Translations under genes and position numbers: made by a program | In this document: positions 1 through 9,941 of the stretch, in pieces | Layout of the letters: every line of letters starts with the position of its first letter | Position numbering within the stretch: position 1 is the first letter of the stretch | Notes under the pieces: generated by a model | Told to the model about the DNA's origin: nothing | Seen by the model: the letters and a program-made list of their open reading frames with translations, nothing else | Database searches by the model: none | Origin: Bacillus sp. CGMCC 1.16541 | Lineage (GTDB): Bacteria > Bacillota > Bacilli > Bacillales > Bacillaceae_H | Assembly (NCBI RefSeq): GCF_003184905.1 | Contig: NZ_QFRU01000032.1 | Span: 1 to 46,528, forward strand | Direction of reading: 5' to 3' | DNA length: 46,528 nt

Positions 1-41
1 TTAGGATAAATCCGAAACTTATAGGCTTTATTGACTAACAT
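1..41 (-). CDS. tnpB: TnpB (IS200/IS605-type), 5' end only
   Basis: Reading leftwards from the ATG at 41, the frame gives MLVNKAYKFRIYP and runs off the window edge. This is the typical N-terminus of TnpB proteins of IS200/IS605/IS1341-type elements, which are RNA-guided nucleases carrying an N-terminal helix-turn-helix and a RuvC fold. A strong GAGGAGGTG ribosome-binding site lies just upstream, so the start is clear. Only 13 codons are visible, so nothing can be said about the catalytic residues. The rest of the element lies to the left of the window. The right edge of the window holds what looks like the opposite end of a similar element in the same orientation. Confidence 0.75.
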   Translation of the reverse strand, partial: MLVNKAYKFRIYP

Positions 42-121
42 GACTTTCACCTCCTCGCGTGTTGAGATATACATCTTATACCATATTAGATAGATATTCC
101 ATTTCATTTAGAGGTGAAGAT

Positions 122-267
122 ATGGAAACACAATCGGTTGTCTTAAGATTTTTTTAGATAGAGTCGACATATACAACGAGCGAAAGGGTTTTGGTACTCG
201 TACACAAGCTATTTTTCATTTACTGCAACTCGCACTCGAACAGTCGGACAATCGAGATGGCAAGTAA
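122..267 (+). pseudogene. Small ribbon-helix-helix-like protein, frameshifted at a T7 run
   Basis: An ATG at 122, after GAGGTGAAGAT, reads METQSVVLRFF and stops at 155-157 directly after a run of seven T (149-155). One extra T, or two fewer, joins it to DRVDIYNERKGFG and TRTQAIFHLLQLALEQ, ending at the TAA at 265-267. The joined product of about 49 residues has the strand-helix-helix layout of Arc/MetJ/CopG-type regulators. It is divergent from tnpB and 80 bp from it. The break may be a real mutation, a homopolymer sequencing error, or a transcriptional slippage site. Family assignment rests on pattern only, and the target is unknown. Confidence 0.5.
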
Positions 268-269
268 GC

Positions 270-373
270 CATCCCTTGCCTATCTCTCCATAAGAAAGCA
301 CCCCAAATGTTAGAATTGGTGTCTAACATTTGGGGTGCACTTCATTTTACTGAATTTTTTTCGGCAAGGGATG
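270..373. repeat. Palindromic element A with CATCCCTTGCC arms
   Basis: CATCCCTTGCC at 270-280 is matched exactly by GGCAAGGGATG at 363-373. The arms enclose a second, longer hairpin (298-338). The element lies 54 bp beyond the stop of the leftward gene ending at 427. Related arms occur at 6363-6417, 24113-24165 and 36393-36448, always just beyond a gene end. It may be a terminator-like dispersed palindrome. Confidence 0.55.
298..338. repeat. Perfect 17-bp inverted repeat
   Basis: GCACCCCAAATGTTAGA (298-314) and its exact complement (322-338) flank a 7-nt loop, forming a strong stem-loop nested inside palindromic element A. There is no long T-run directly after it on the + strand, so it is a poor match to a simple intrinsic terminator. 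It could be a repeat remnant, an IS end structure or part of a bidirectional terminator. Confidence 0.65.
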
Positions 374-426
374 TTACGGCTTGAGACATATTAGATTAGT
401 TTTTTAATCCTCTTGTCTTAGACTCT

Positions 427-699
427 TTATTTATGGAATTTTTTAACTGTCTGTATGTCATTTGGCGTAAGAATCATGTTAGAACTTTTTTTATTTGCGA
501 CTAAGTCTGGAAGGGCATCTTGTGTTTTTCCTAATAGTCGATTTAAATTTGTGGTCATTTGGACAAATTCCTCATCATCGAGTACTTGCTTTGCGTGAAG
601 ATAGCAACTGATCGCGTAAGCAAGCGCACTCGTATCGATGGTGACTGATACATCTACATCTGAATTCCCACTATTAACAACCTTTGAATGATTGTGCAA
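427..699 (-). CDS. Small protein with CotX-like motif (90 aa), probable spore-surface protein
   Basis: A TTG start at 699 is chosen because AAGGAGG lies 8 nt upstream. A start further upstream would put that ribosome-binding site inside the gene. The N-terminal third reads VVNSGNSDVDVSVTIDTSAL, which resembles the repeated N-V-x-V-x-x-I-D strand motif of CotX/CotV coat proteins seen at 10569-11015. The rest (YLHAKQVLDDEEFVQMTTNL and onwards) is helical and hydrophilic. It follows the Gln/Asn-rich gene 754-1176 by 54 bp, so the two are probably co-transcribed. A spore-coat role is inferred from the motif and neighbours. No signal peptide is seen. Confidence 0.55.
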   Translation of the reverse strand: MHNHSKVVNSGNSDVDVSVTIDTSALAYAISCYLHAKQVLDDEEFVQMTTNLNRLLGKTQDALPDLVANKKSSNMILTPNDIQTVKKFHK

Positions 700-753
700 G
701 ATGTTCTCCTCCTTGTGTAAGTATAAAATAGGGCATACCAAATTATTTATCTA

Positions 754-1176
754 TTAAAAGCGTCTCGGTCTAAATACATTACGATTATCATTGTCATTTG
801 TGTTATCGTTGTTATTGTCGTTGTCGTTTTCATTTGTGCTATTAATCGTATTGCGATTTCTACTTACAGCGTTCGAATCGGAGTTAGAGTCTGAATTTGC
901 TCTAGCACTTTGACCTCTTTGACGCTGTTGCGTTTGCTGACGTTGTTCACCTTGTTGGTTTTGCTCACCATCTTGACGATTACGAGTTTGTTGATCTTGA
1001 TCTGCCTCTTGCTTTTGAGCTGATTCTGCATTAGAGTCGATATGAACATGAACGTGAGAGTTTCCAATGTTTTCGATATGAACCGAGTTTGACCCTTCTG
1101 TTGTTTCAGTAGTAGGTCGATCATAATATTTCTTTTTTGATGGATATTGACAATTTGGTTTTTGTGGATAATACAA
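754..1176 (-). CDS. Gln/Asn/Asp-rich low-complexity protein (140 aa), probable spore-surface protein
   Basis: A TTG start at 1176 is preceded by AAGGAGG at 8-nt spacing. The order is a Tyr/Pro/Lys-rich head (MYYPQKPNCQYPSKKKYYD), a short motif VHIENIGNSHVHVHID that echoes the N-V-x-V-x-I-D motif of its downstream neighbour, a Gln/Arg-rich middle (about residues 52-90), and a tail dominated by Asn, Asp and Ser ending FRPRRF. Such extremely hydrophilic, tyrosine-tipped, low-complexity proteins are common in Bacillus spore coats and exosporia. I do not recognise a named family. The skewed composition is strand-specific and in frame, which supports real coding. Confidence 0.6.
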   Translation of the reverse strand: MYYPQKPNCQYPSKKKYYDRPTTETTEGSNSVHIENIGNSHVHVHIDSNAESAQKQEADQDQQTRNRQDGEQNQQGEQRQQTQQRQRGQSARANSDSNSDSNAVSRNRNTINSTNENDNDNNNDNTNDNDNRNVFRPRRF

Positions 1177-1404
1177 GTGAATTCCTCCTTACGTGGTATA
1201 CTTATAAAGTATGTCAAAGATATGTTCATGAAAGGGCGTTTGTCCTAGGACAAGTGCTCATTTTTGTCCCAATATGATAAAGATCACGACAAGATACTTG
1301 TCCGTTCATGAAAAAAGCTATGTCATAGGAAACAAAAACGTTCCATTCGACATAACCTGATCCATAACTTAAGTAAAGAGCTAGAGACTTTGTATTCATC
1401 ACTT

Positions 1405-1980
1405 CTATCGTTTCACTTGTCCATTCTTTTGCTGCTGTAACCAAATGAAAAAAGCACCTGCATCACGAACATTATGTTCAATGACGCCTTTATACACATC
1501 TTCACTTGTATAATAACGTCGATAGCCATTTTGTTGTTTTAAAGATAAAATTAAGTTTCGCTTTTCATCGGTTAGCATTGATTTTAATTGTTGCTGTTTC
1601 TTTAATTGCTGCCTGACCAACTCTGTGGATACTAGCCATATATCAAACTTCCACTCTTTTTCTAAACTATCTGCATACATTCCCCAATATAAACCGTTCG
1701 GTAAGTGAGGAGTTTTAGCAATGCGTTCATTACGATAAATCATTTTTTTCGGCTCAAAGCGCATCGTCAGCTCTCTGCCTAACCGAAAAAACGCATCCTC
1801 AAACATAACATCATTACCGATATAAACATCGATATCTCGCCAAGTCATCACATCTAAATCATAACTCCCAATAATTAAAGGATTGCCGTATTTTTTTAAA
1901 ATAGAAAGTAAATGATAATCGTCTAATAATTCCGTTGCTTCGCGCTTTAGCTCGCTCGATTGTGATAGCAACTCATTCAT
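1405..1980 (-). CDS. Nucleotidyltransferase-fold protein (191 aa), unknown substrate
   Basis: The segment IIGSYDLDVMTWRDIDVYIG (about residues 36-55) has the G-S plus spaced acidic D-x-D pattern of nucleotidyltransferase-superfamily proteins, here GSYDLD followed by DID. The C-terminal half is helical and charged and contains a short Gln/Lys run (QLKKQQQLKS). The start at 1980 (MNELLSQS) follows a weak AGGGGT site. A longer frame adds only seven residues. It could be an aminoglycoside-adenylyltransferase-like or tRNA-type relative, but no substrate can be read from the sequence. It lies upstream, in the transcriptional sense, of the two spore-surface genes, with a gap of 228 bp. Confidence 0.6.
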   Translation of the reverse strand: MNELLSQSSELKREATELLDDYHLLSILKKYGNPLIIGSYDLDVMTWRDIDVYIGNDVMFEDAFFRLGRELTMRFEPKKMIYRNERIAKTPHLPNGLYWGMYADSLEKEWKFDIWLVSTELVRQQLKKQQQLKSMLTDEKRNLILSLKQQNGYRRYYTSEDVYKGVIEHNVRDAGAFFIWLQQQKNGQVKR

Positions 1981-2060
1981 AATCGTTACCCCTATCTTCA
2001 ATAAATTGGTTATCTTGTTTATTCGACCTCTTTCGCAAAAATCCTTTTTCTTTTAGTAAG

Positions 2061-2096
2061 CAAAAAAAGAAAGTAGCTCTTCACTACTTTCTTTTT
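2061..2096 (-). terminator. Intrinsic terminator of the amylase gene
   Basis: On the minus strand a stem built from AAAGAAAGTAG and CTACTTTCTTT, with a 7-nt loop, ends in a T-rich stretch directly after the amylase stop. Confidence 0.8.
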
Positions 2097-2105
2097 CATT
2101 TATAT

Positions 2106-3701
<1,596 letters not shown>

Positions 3702-3841
3702 TTAGAGATAAAAAACGAAAACTCCTTCTTCTTTTTAAAAAAGGAAACAATCGTCCTATTATTTTCACAATAAAGAAGAGAATCGTTATTTTACATACTA
3801 TTTTTAATGCTCATTAAGAAAGAGAATAAGAAAGAAGAACT

Positions 3842-3882
3842 AAAAAAGCCCAAAAAAGACTATTCATATCTTTTTTGAGCTT
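3842..3882 (-). terminator. Intrinsic terminator downstream of the aldehyde dehydrogenase
   Basis: Minus-strand stem AAGCTCAAAAAAGA / TCTTTTTTGGGCTT with a 9-nt loop is followed by a T-run. The rest of the roughly 350-bp gap between the amylase and dehydrogenase genes shows no coding frame I can support. Confidence 0.8.
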
Positions 3883-4003
3883 CTATCTTATCGTTGCATT
3901 TCAAAAAAAGAGCGTGCTCCTAAAACGTATATCTCGCACCTTCACCTTCTCTCAAAAGATTTACCTATAGTAGTATGAAACGTTGGCATGCCCTACTCAA
4001 AAT

Positions 4004-5428
4004 TTATAGAGACAATGAAATGTATTTCACTTCCAAATACTCATCGATTCCCCAATGACCACCTTCACGACCTAATCCACTTTCTTTAAACCCACCAAAC
4101 GGAGCTTGTGCCGTCGAGGGAGCACCATCGTTTACACCGACAATTCCATATTCAAGTTGTTCTGATATCGAAATGGCTTCCTTAATCTGTTCAGTAAACA
4201 CATATGCTGCTAAACCGTACGGTGAGTTGTTGGCTCGTTTAATGACTTCTTCTTCTGTTTGATACGTTGTAATCGGTGCAAGAGGGCCAAATGTTTCTTC
4301 AATCATACATTCCATCTCGTCTGTTACATTTGAAATGACGGTTGGTTCCATAAAGTTTCCACTTTGCTCATCAATCTCTTTCCCGCCTGTAAGAAGTTGA
4401 CCTCCTTTATCAAGTGCATCTTGTATATGTTCTTTTACTTTTTCCACTGCACCCTCATCAATTAACGGCCCAATATCAATTCCTTCTTCCAAACCATTCC
4501 CCACCTTTAATTGTTGAACCGCTTTTGTGAATTCACTTGTAAACACTTCCGCCACTTCTTCATGAACGTACACACGATTTGTACAAATGCACGTTTGCCC
4601 TGCATTTCGAAACTTCGATCCGACTACTCCTTCTACTGCTTTTTTTATATCTGCATGCTTCGTTACAATAAATGGAGCATGACCGCCTAGCTCGAGGGAC
4701 AACTTTTTGACGGTATCGGCAGCACTCTTCATTAACATCTTTCCAACTTCTGTTGAACCTGTAAACGATACTTTACGAACACGTTCGTCTTTCATCCACG
4801 CTTCACTAATTTCGCTTGCACTCCCTGTCACAACATTCAATACTCCTTTAGGAATGCCTGCTTCATGAGCTAACTCTGCTAGCTTAAGTGCTGTTAAGGG
4901 TGTTTGTGAGGCTGGTTTTACCACTGCCGTACACCCTGCCGCTAGAGCAGGTGCAACTTTTCTTGTAATCATCGCTGCTGGAAAGTTCCAAGGTGTGATA
5001 GCCGCAATGACTCCTACTGGTTGTTTATGTACAAAAATGCGTTTATTTGGAGCAGAAGCAGGAACGGTTTGCCCATATACCCGCTTTCCTTCCTCCGCAT
5101 ACCATGAAACAAACTGATTTGCATACGTAATTTCACCAAGCGCTTCTTTTTTTGGCTTCCCTTGCTCTTTGGTCATCAAAACGGCCAGCTCTTCTTTTTG
5201 TTCATCAATCTTTTTGTACCAATTCATTAATAACGCACTTCTTTCTTCAGCTGTTTTTTTTGCCCATGTTTGAAACGCTTCGTGTGCCGCATTTACAGCC
5301 AAAGTTGCTTCTCTCTTTCCTCCTTTAGGAACTGTCGTAAGAACTTCGCTTGTTGCTGGATTTGTAACGGTAATCGTATCGTTTGTTTTGATCCACTCTC
5401 CATTGATATACATTGAATCAAGTGTCAT
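4004..5428 (-). CDS. gabD: Succinate-semialdehyde dehydrogenase (NAD(P)+), aldehyde dehydrogenase family
   Basis: Oxidises succinate semialdehyde to succinate in the GABA pathway. Other aldehydes are possible. The length of 474 aa is normal. Visible motifs are ITPWNFPAAMITRKVAPALA (Rossmann-type cofactor site), FTGSTEVGK, LELGGHAPFIV (catalytic Glu) and FRNAGQTCICTNRVYV (catalytic Cys). The GabD-like CIC after GQT, and its similarity to Bacillus GabD-type proteins, favour this substrate. The start at 5428 (MTLDSMYINGEW) is 9 nt after AAGGAG. An ATG three codons earlier touches the ribosome-binding site and is unlikely. It is monocistronic, with its own terminator, and no gabT or gabP lies nearby. 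Confidence 0.88.
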   Translation of the reverse strand: MTLDSMYINGEWIKTNDTITVTNPATSEVLTTVPKGGKREATLAVNAAHEAFQTWAKKTAEERSALLMNWYKKIDEQKEELAVLMTKEQGKPKKEALGEITYANQFVSWYAEEGKRVYGQTVPASAPNKRIFVHKQPVGVIAAITPWNFPAAMITRKVAPALAAGCTAVVKPASQTPLTALKLAELAHEAGIPKGVLNVVTGSASEISEAWMKDERVRKVSFTGSTEVGKMLMKSAADTVKKLSLELGGHAPFIVTKHADIKKAVEGVVGSKFRNAGQTCICTNRVYVHEEVAEVFTSEFTKAVQQLKVGNGLEEGIDIGPLIDEGAVEKVKEHIQDALDKGGQLLTGGKEIDEQSGNFMEPTVISNVTDEMECMIEETFGPLAPITTYQTEEEVIKRANNSPYGLAAYVFTEQIKEAISISEQLEYGIVGVNDGAPSTAQAPFGGFKESGLGREGGHWGIDEYLEVKYISLSL

Positions 5429-5675
5429 GTTATCCATCTCCTTTTGTTTTTATTAGTTTATATTTATCCTATCCACAAAAGAACAAACTTCTTCTTGTAC
5501 TGTTACGACTCTCTAAAAGAAAATTTCTGTAAAAATCTACTTAGATGCTTAAAGTGTGATCTTAATGATTATTTAGCACATATATTAATTAAATCGTTTT
5601 TCATTACCAGGCATGATTTTAACTCTCTAACTTAAAATAATCAGGTGTCGTATTACTTTTTTAGGAGGATTATGA

Positions 5676-6308
5676 ATGAATATGAATAGCCAAACTCATG
5701 AAAACATGCACATAGGTCAAGTTCCACAGCAAATGAACCACGGTGGTCACGAAATGTTTGATGTACATGAAACATTAGCAGGCTACATTAATGTCCTTGA
5801 TCAATTTATGTTATTTCGACAATATGTACAGGACGCTGAGTTACTTTCAATTCTTGATCATCAATATTCATTTATTTTAGATGAGTACAATATGCTGACT
5901 CAATGTTTTTCATCCGGACAAAAGCCACCCCATCCAACACAAACGTACAACATGTCCCAAAGTCATGATTTTGTCTACGGATTGAAACCGTCTCAACCGA
6001 AAAAACCAAATCAGTCGATTAATGACATGAAAGACACTGGTGTTTCAGGGCATATGTTAGGGTTAATAAAAGCTCACGCATCCCTTTTGACGATGACATC
6101 TTTAGAAGTAACAAACCCAATCATTCGTCGAATGTTTGCTGATACCGTACCAAATTGGGTAGAGATGGCTTATGACATCGCCTTGTTCCAAAACAAACGT
6201 CATTATTATCAAGTGCCACAATTAGCACAACAAGATATGCAACAGATGACAACAAGTTTTGTACCAAGTCAAGCACAACCGCAAATGCCTTCGAACCAAA
6301 CACATTAA
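5676..6308 (+). CDS. CotF-family spore coat protein (210 aa)
   Basis: Residues 25-175 show the coat protein F layout: HETLAGYINVLDQFMLFRQY followed by a helix pair, then VSGHMLGLIKAHASLLTMTS, EVTNPIIRRMFADTVPNWVE and MAYDIALFQNKRHYYQVP. This four-helix, ferritin-like arrangement is known from CotF, YhcQ and YraF relatives. The N-terminus is His/Met/Gln-rich and the C-terminus is a flexible Gln/Pro/Met tail. The start at 5676 lies 7 nt after AGGAGG. An earlier ATG at 5672 is out of frame. It is a single gene, followed at 55 bp by palindromic element B. It probably acts in the coat of the forming spore. Confidence 0.85.
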   Translation: MNMNSQTHENMHIGQVPQQMNHGGHEMFDVHETLAGYINVLDQFMLFRQYVQDAELLSILDHQYSFILDEYNMLTQCFSSGQKPPHPTQTYNMSQSHDFVYGLKPSQPKKPNQSINDMKDTGVSGHMLGLIKAHASLLTMTSLEVTNPIIRRMFADTVPNWVEMAYDIALFQNKRHYYQVPQLAQQDMQQMTTSFVPSQAQPQMPSNQTH

Positions 6309-6362
6309 AAAGAGAGAGACCGAACAATAAAGAGAAGAACTTCTTCGCTCGATTCTGTCCTA

Positions 6363-6417
6363 AACATCCCATGCCCATCACATCCACACACAAAAAAATA
6401 GATAGGCATGGGATGTT
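6363..6417. repeat. Palindromic element B, perfect 13-bp arms
   Basis: AACATCCCATGCC (6363-6375) and GGCATGGGATGTT (6405-6417) are exact complements around a 29-nt A-rich loop, 55 bp after the CotF-like gene. The arms share the AACATCCC(W)TGCC pattern with elements A, C and D. It may act as its terminator, although the T-tract after it is poor. Confidence 0.65.
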
Positions 6418-7159
6418 GCATATAAACTTACTTTTCTTCACTCTTCTTACTTATCAATCACCCTTCTTTTGTTTAGTTCAATTCACTTATTTTTTGTAAC
6501 AGTTATGTATCAAACAAATGTAAAACTCACCTATTTTTGTGAATATATAATGAGTTTCTCATCTAAAACACCTGTTCTTTCGACAATATCTATCCTTATA
6601 GTTCAAAATATTCATACTATTTAATTTATTTATGATATATAATGTATACAACTTATAAGAAAGGAAGTGACATACAAAAGCATACTTGTTAAAAGGAGGT
6701 GTTAAGCAAACGTAGTTGGTGCAAGATGAATGTTGTATGAATGAAACAGAAACAAACATATTACACCTATCTAAGCTTTAAGCGAGTTTGCCATTATGTC
6801 CAGATTTACGATTCCTCTAAAAGAACGAATAAACAAATAAGCTGCGTCTCTATAAACAAAAGAGAGCAGCTTATTTGTATGTTTGACTGTTATAATTTTT
6901 ATCATCAGTACTAGCTACTTGCTCTTTATAAACAAGAAAAATCATGACTTCTCCTTTTTCACTCCTTCCTCTAGAACTATCCTTCTTACTCATTCGCCCC
7001 ACCTTTCACATTTCTTGAAGATGGGAGTTTCTCGCCTCCTTTACATAAAGTTAAACACGTTACACTTGCTCTCTTTTATTCAAATATTTTTTTGAATATA
7101 TGTGTGGATTTTCTTTTAAGATGACGAACCTACAAAATATGTACATGTTCCTTTTCAAT
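6418..7159. other. Long intergenic region without a supported gene
   Basis: About 740 bp. It contains a TATAAT-like hexamer at 6638-6643, an AAAAGGAGGTG ribosome-binding-like site near 6696, no convincing frame after it, and a strong hairpin at 6831-6878. A further inverted repeat (TTCAAA / TTTGAA) lies near 7080-7096. Hydrophobic frames at 6883-7095 (+) and 6559-6759 (-) have AT-rich compositional bias and no ribosome-binding site, so they are not called. Confidence 0.6.
6831..6878. terminator. Strong stem-loop, possible terminator
   Basis: ACAAATAAGCTGC and GCAGCTTATTTGT are exact complements, with an inner TCTCT/AGAGA pairing. It has T-rich sequence after it on the + strand. It would end a short transcript starting near 6650, but no gene is assigned to that transcript. 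Confidence 0.55.
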
Positions 7160-7188
7160 TTGGACAAGACTGTACTTATACATATTAT
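7160..7188 (+). promoter_or_regulatory. Sigma-A promoter of the CNNM-type gene
   Basis: TTGGAC (7160-7165) and TATTAT (7183-7188) are separated by exactly 17 bp and lie 27 bp before the start codon. No Mg2+-sensing M-box was found in the leader. Confidence 0.7.
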
Positions 7189-7215
7189 CTAAACTACATG
7201 AATTGAGGTGAAAAC

Positions 7216-8538
7216 ATGGTAGCGTTGAATTTGGTTCTTGTTGCTCTTTTGATTGCATTAACGGCTTTTTTTGTTGCTACTGAATTTGCCATCGTAAAGA
7301 TTCGTACATCGCGTATTAACCAATTAATCGAAGAAGGAAATAAAAACGCCCTTGCAGTTAAGCATGTGGTATCAAACTTAGATGAATACCTTTCTGCATG
7401 TCAGCTCGGTATCACCATTACAGCCTTAGGTCTTGGATGGTTAGGTGAGCCAACACTCGAACGACTTCTTCACCCATTGTTTCATAGCTTAGAACTAAAC
7501 CCTTCCGTTTCAAAGATTTTATCATTTGCCATTGCATTTGCAGTCATTACTTTTTTGCATGTCGTGATTGGAGAACTTGCTCCAAAAACATTTGCAATTC
7601 AAATGGCGGAACGTGTCTCTCTTTTATTCGCTCGCCCCATTATCTGGTTCTACAAGATCATGTTTCCCTTTATCTGGGCGTTAAATGGTTCAGCCCGTGT
7701 TATTACGAGAATGTTTGGAGTCAACGCTGCATCTGAGCATGAAGTTGCTCACAGCGAAGAAGAATTACGCATTTTGTTATCTGAGAGCTTAAAGCGTGGA
7801 GAAATCAATCAATCTGAATATAAATACGTAAACAAAATATTTGAATTTGATAATCGCCTCGCAAAAGAAGTAATGGTACCACGAACAGAAATTGTCGCAG
7901 CATCTAAAGCTGACATTGTTGAAGTGTTCTTAAAAGTGGCTGGCATCGAAAAATATACACGGTATCCTGTTATAGAAGACAGTGACAAAGACCGCATTGT
8001 TGGGTTAATTAACATTAAGGAAATTTATAATGATCTTGTTTTTAATGAAAAAGATGGAACTGAAACACTCGAGTCGTATATTAAGCCCATTATGAAAGTA
8101 ATTGAAACCATTCCCATTCACGATCTCCTTGTAAAGATGCAAACCGAACGTGTACAGATGGCAATTTTGTTCGATGAATATGGAGGGACCGCTGGTTTAA
8201 TTACGGTCGAAGATATTGTAGAAGAAATTGTCGGTGAGATCCGAGACGAGTTCGATGTAGATGAGATCCCAGATGTTCAGAAAATCAAGGACGGCCATTA
8301 CATTTTAGATGGGAAAATGCTAATTACAGAAGTGAACGAACTTCTTGGCACAGATATTAATGAAGAAGAAGTAGATACGATTGCCGGCTGGATTTTAACA
8401 AAGGATTTCGATGTAGGCAAAGGAGATATCGTTCGCCATGATGGCTACTACTTTAAAGTACTCATTATCGATGATCATCATATTAAATATGTTGAAGTAA
8501 AGAAACGAAAAACCGAAGAGCATACAGAAGAATCATAG
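7216..8538 (+). CDS. CNNM/CorC-type membrane protein (DUF21, CBS pair, CorC_HlyC), probable Mg2+ exporter
   Basis: Residues 1-150 hold the DUF21 transmembrane module ([20 protein letters not shown], then [20 protein letters not shown] and [17 protein letters not shown]). Residues about 205-325 form the CBS pair ([50 protein letters not shown]). Residues about 345-425 form the CorC_HlyC domain. At 440 aa it matches the Bacillus YhdP/MpfA and YugS group, some members of which prevent Mg2+ toxicity. Old names call these hemolysins. The start has GAGGTGA 6 nt upstream. The gene is monocistronic, between a sigma-A promoter and a perfect palindromic terminator. Confidence 0.9.
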   Translation: MVALNLVLVALLIALTAFFVATEFAIVKIRTSRINQLIEEGNKNALAVKHVVSNLDEYLSACQLGITITALGLGWLGEPTLERLLHPLFHSLELNPSVSKILSFAIAFAVITFLHVVIGELAPKTFAIQMAERVSLLFARPIIWFYKIMFPFIWALNGSARVITRMFGVNAASEHEVAHSEEELRILLSESLKRGEINQSEYKYVNKIFEFDNRLAKEVMVPRTEIVAASKADIVEVFLKVAGIEKYTRYPVIEDSDKDRIVGLINIKEIYNDLVFNEKDGTETLESYIKPIMKVIETIPIHDLLVKMQTERVQMAILFDEYGGTAGLITVEDIVEEIVGEIRDEFDVDEIPDVQKIKDGHYILDGKMLITEVNELLGTDINEEEVDTIAGWILTKDFDVGKGDIVRHDGYYFKVLIIDDHHIKYVEVKKRKTEEHTEES

Positions 8539-8540
8539 GA

Positions 8541-8568
8541 ATGAACCAGTTAACTGGTTCATTTTTTG
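8541..8568 (+). terminator. Perfect palindromic terminator
   Basis: ATGAACCAGTTAACTGGTTC folds on itself and is followed by six T, directly after the CNNM-type gene. Confidence 0.85.
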
Positions 8569-8655
8569 TTTATCGCTTTCACATTCCTTAATTGGGCACC
8601 GTTTATTGGTCGTTGCATACTATGACAACGAATCAATACAAAAGGGTGTGAGAAC

Positions 8656-9768
8656 ATGAATGAACAGAAGTCTTATGTCGTGATGTTTGCTGCTTTTTTA
8701 TGTACATTAACGCTGGTTACCGTTTTCTTTTTGTATGATACAGGAACGAAACAACCTTCCTCTCACCAACTGAACGCTTCACCTTCTAGTGAGTCATCCG
8801 TTCAAAACGAGGTTCAAAACACGATTAATCATAAAGGCGACGGCACTATCAATAACAACGTGACAAACTCCGTTGAGGTAGATGAAGGTAACACCATCGC
8901 CAACTCTCTTGCAAACAACATCGATGTCAGTGTGAACGTCACGATTGAAAACTCAGTCACAAACAATGTGAAAACAACACCACCACAATCAAGCGAATCT
9001 TCAAACCAGACAGATGAAACAAAAGCTTCCGATAAGACGAACGAAACAAACACTTCTATCCAAAAAGGCAATAAAGAAAACGAAAATCAGCCAAACAAGC
9101 AACGTGATAGTCAAAAGCAACTAGAACTAGTATGGGGAATTGATTCTGCAAGTGACACAACCGAAGAATTCAATTCATGCGTACGTAAAAACTTCGGAAA
9201 TCCGGCTGTGTGGGGCCGCTATTTAGGTGATAAAAATAACGTTTCAAAAGGTGTGACAAAAGACGAAGCCTCGTTTATTCAATCAACAGGTGCAAAAGTG
9301 TTACTTATTTATAACCAATTTAAAGATGCTCGCGGATATGAATCAGGTAAAGAACAAGCTCAACTAGCCACCAAACTTGCTACTGACCTCGGTGTACCCG
9401 ATGGAGTCGCCATTTTCGCTGATATTGAACCTAATTATCCTGTTGACGCTGACTTTATTGTTGGGTGGTTTGAGACAATGACAGCCTCTCCTTACAAGCC
9501 TGGAATTTACGGGATTTTTGACGCAGAAAGGGAATTAACAACAGCATTTGAAGAAGCTTCAAAACAAAATGAAGAACTTAAATCCAGTACTTATTTATGG
9601 ACTGCAGCACCTAATATGGGAATCACAACCGAAAAAAACGCACCAAATTACCAACCTGAAGCACCAAAAGATGCACTTGTAGCAGGGTGGCAATACGGAA
9701 TTGATGCCGAACAATGCAACATTGATACGAATTTATTTACGAGTGAAGCATTAGACGTTTTATGGTAG
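8656..9768 (+). CDS. DUF1906 glycoside-hydrolase-like protein on an Asn-rich stalk (370 aa)
   Basis: An N-terminal membrane anchor or uncleaved signal (VVMFAAFLCTLTLVTVFFLY, residues 9-28) is followed by a Ser/Asn-rich stalk (about 30-155). The stalk contains repeated short units such as INNNVTNSVEV, ANNIDVSVNV and TIENSVTNNV. Residues about 160-370 form the DUF1906 (Rv2525c-like TIM-barrel) domain: WGIDSASDT, WGRYLGD, FIQSTGAKVLLIYNQF, VAIFADIEPN, GIYGIFDAER and AGWQYGIDA, ending EALDVLW. The Asp/Glu pair in FADIEPN fits the predicted active site. Extracellular display on the cell or spore surface is inferred. The substrate is probably a wall or matrix glycan and remains unknown. GGGTGTGAG precedes the ATG. 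Confidence 0.8.
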   Translation: MNEQKSYVVMFAAFLCTLTLVTVFFLYDTGTKQPSSHQLNASPSSESSVQNEVQNTINHKGDGTINNNVTNSVEVDEGNTIANSLANNIDVSVNVTIENSVTNNVKTTPPQSSESSNQTDETKASDKTNETNTSIQKGNKENENQPNKQRDSQKQLELVWGIDSASDTTEEFNSCVRKNFGNPAVWGRYLGDKNNVSKGVTKDEASFIQSTGAKVLLIYNQFKDARGYESGKEQAQLATKLATDLGVPDGVAIFADIEPNYPVDADFIVGWFETMTASPYKPGIYGIFDAERELTTAFEEASKQNEELKSSTYLWTAAPNMGITTEKNAPNYQPEAPKDALVAGWQYGIDAEQCNIDTNLFTSEALDVLW

Positions 9769-9779
9769 TAAAATCCTCT

Positions 9780-9829
9780 GCACTCTTTATTACTTGCTGC
9801 AAAACGGCATAATGAAGAGTGCTTATTTT
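9780..9829 (+). terminator. Terminator after the DUF1906 gene
   Basis: GCACTCTTTATTA and TAATGAAGAGTGC form a 13-bp stem with one mismatch, followed by TTATTTTC. Confidence 0.75.
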
Positions 9830-9941
9830 CTACTCATTCTATTATTGACTACTTTTCCTCTTAAAATAGGTAATCGTATGAAGCAACACTCACAAGTATG
9901 AATATAGTATAAGAGAGTGAAGAAATAAAAGGAGTGAGTAT

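Noticed and set aside
864-1229. Open frame overlapping the Gln/Asn-rich gene on the same strand
   Set aside because: Its Ile/Lys/Gln composition is the shifted reading of the repeated CAA/AAT codons. The frame of 754-1176 has the good ribosome-binding site.
1226-1444. 72-residue minus frame after the nucleotidyltransferase-like gene
   Set aside because: It overlaps the end of that gene in another frame, has no ribosome-binding site and matches no family I recognise.
6883-7095. 70-residue + frame in the long intergenic region
   Set aside because: No ribosome-binding site, composition of translated AT-rich DNA, and it runs through an inverted repeat.
7100-7215. Mg2+ riboswitch (M-box) before the CNNM/CorC gene
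   Set aside because: I looked for the conserved M-box blocks and did not find them. The leader after the promoter is only about 20 nt long.
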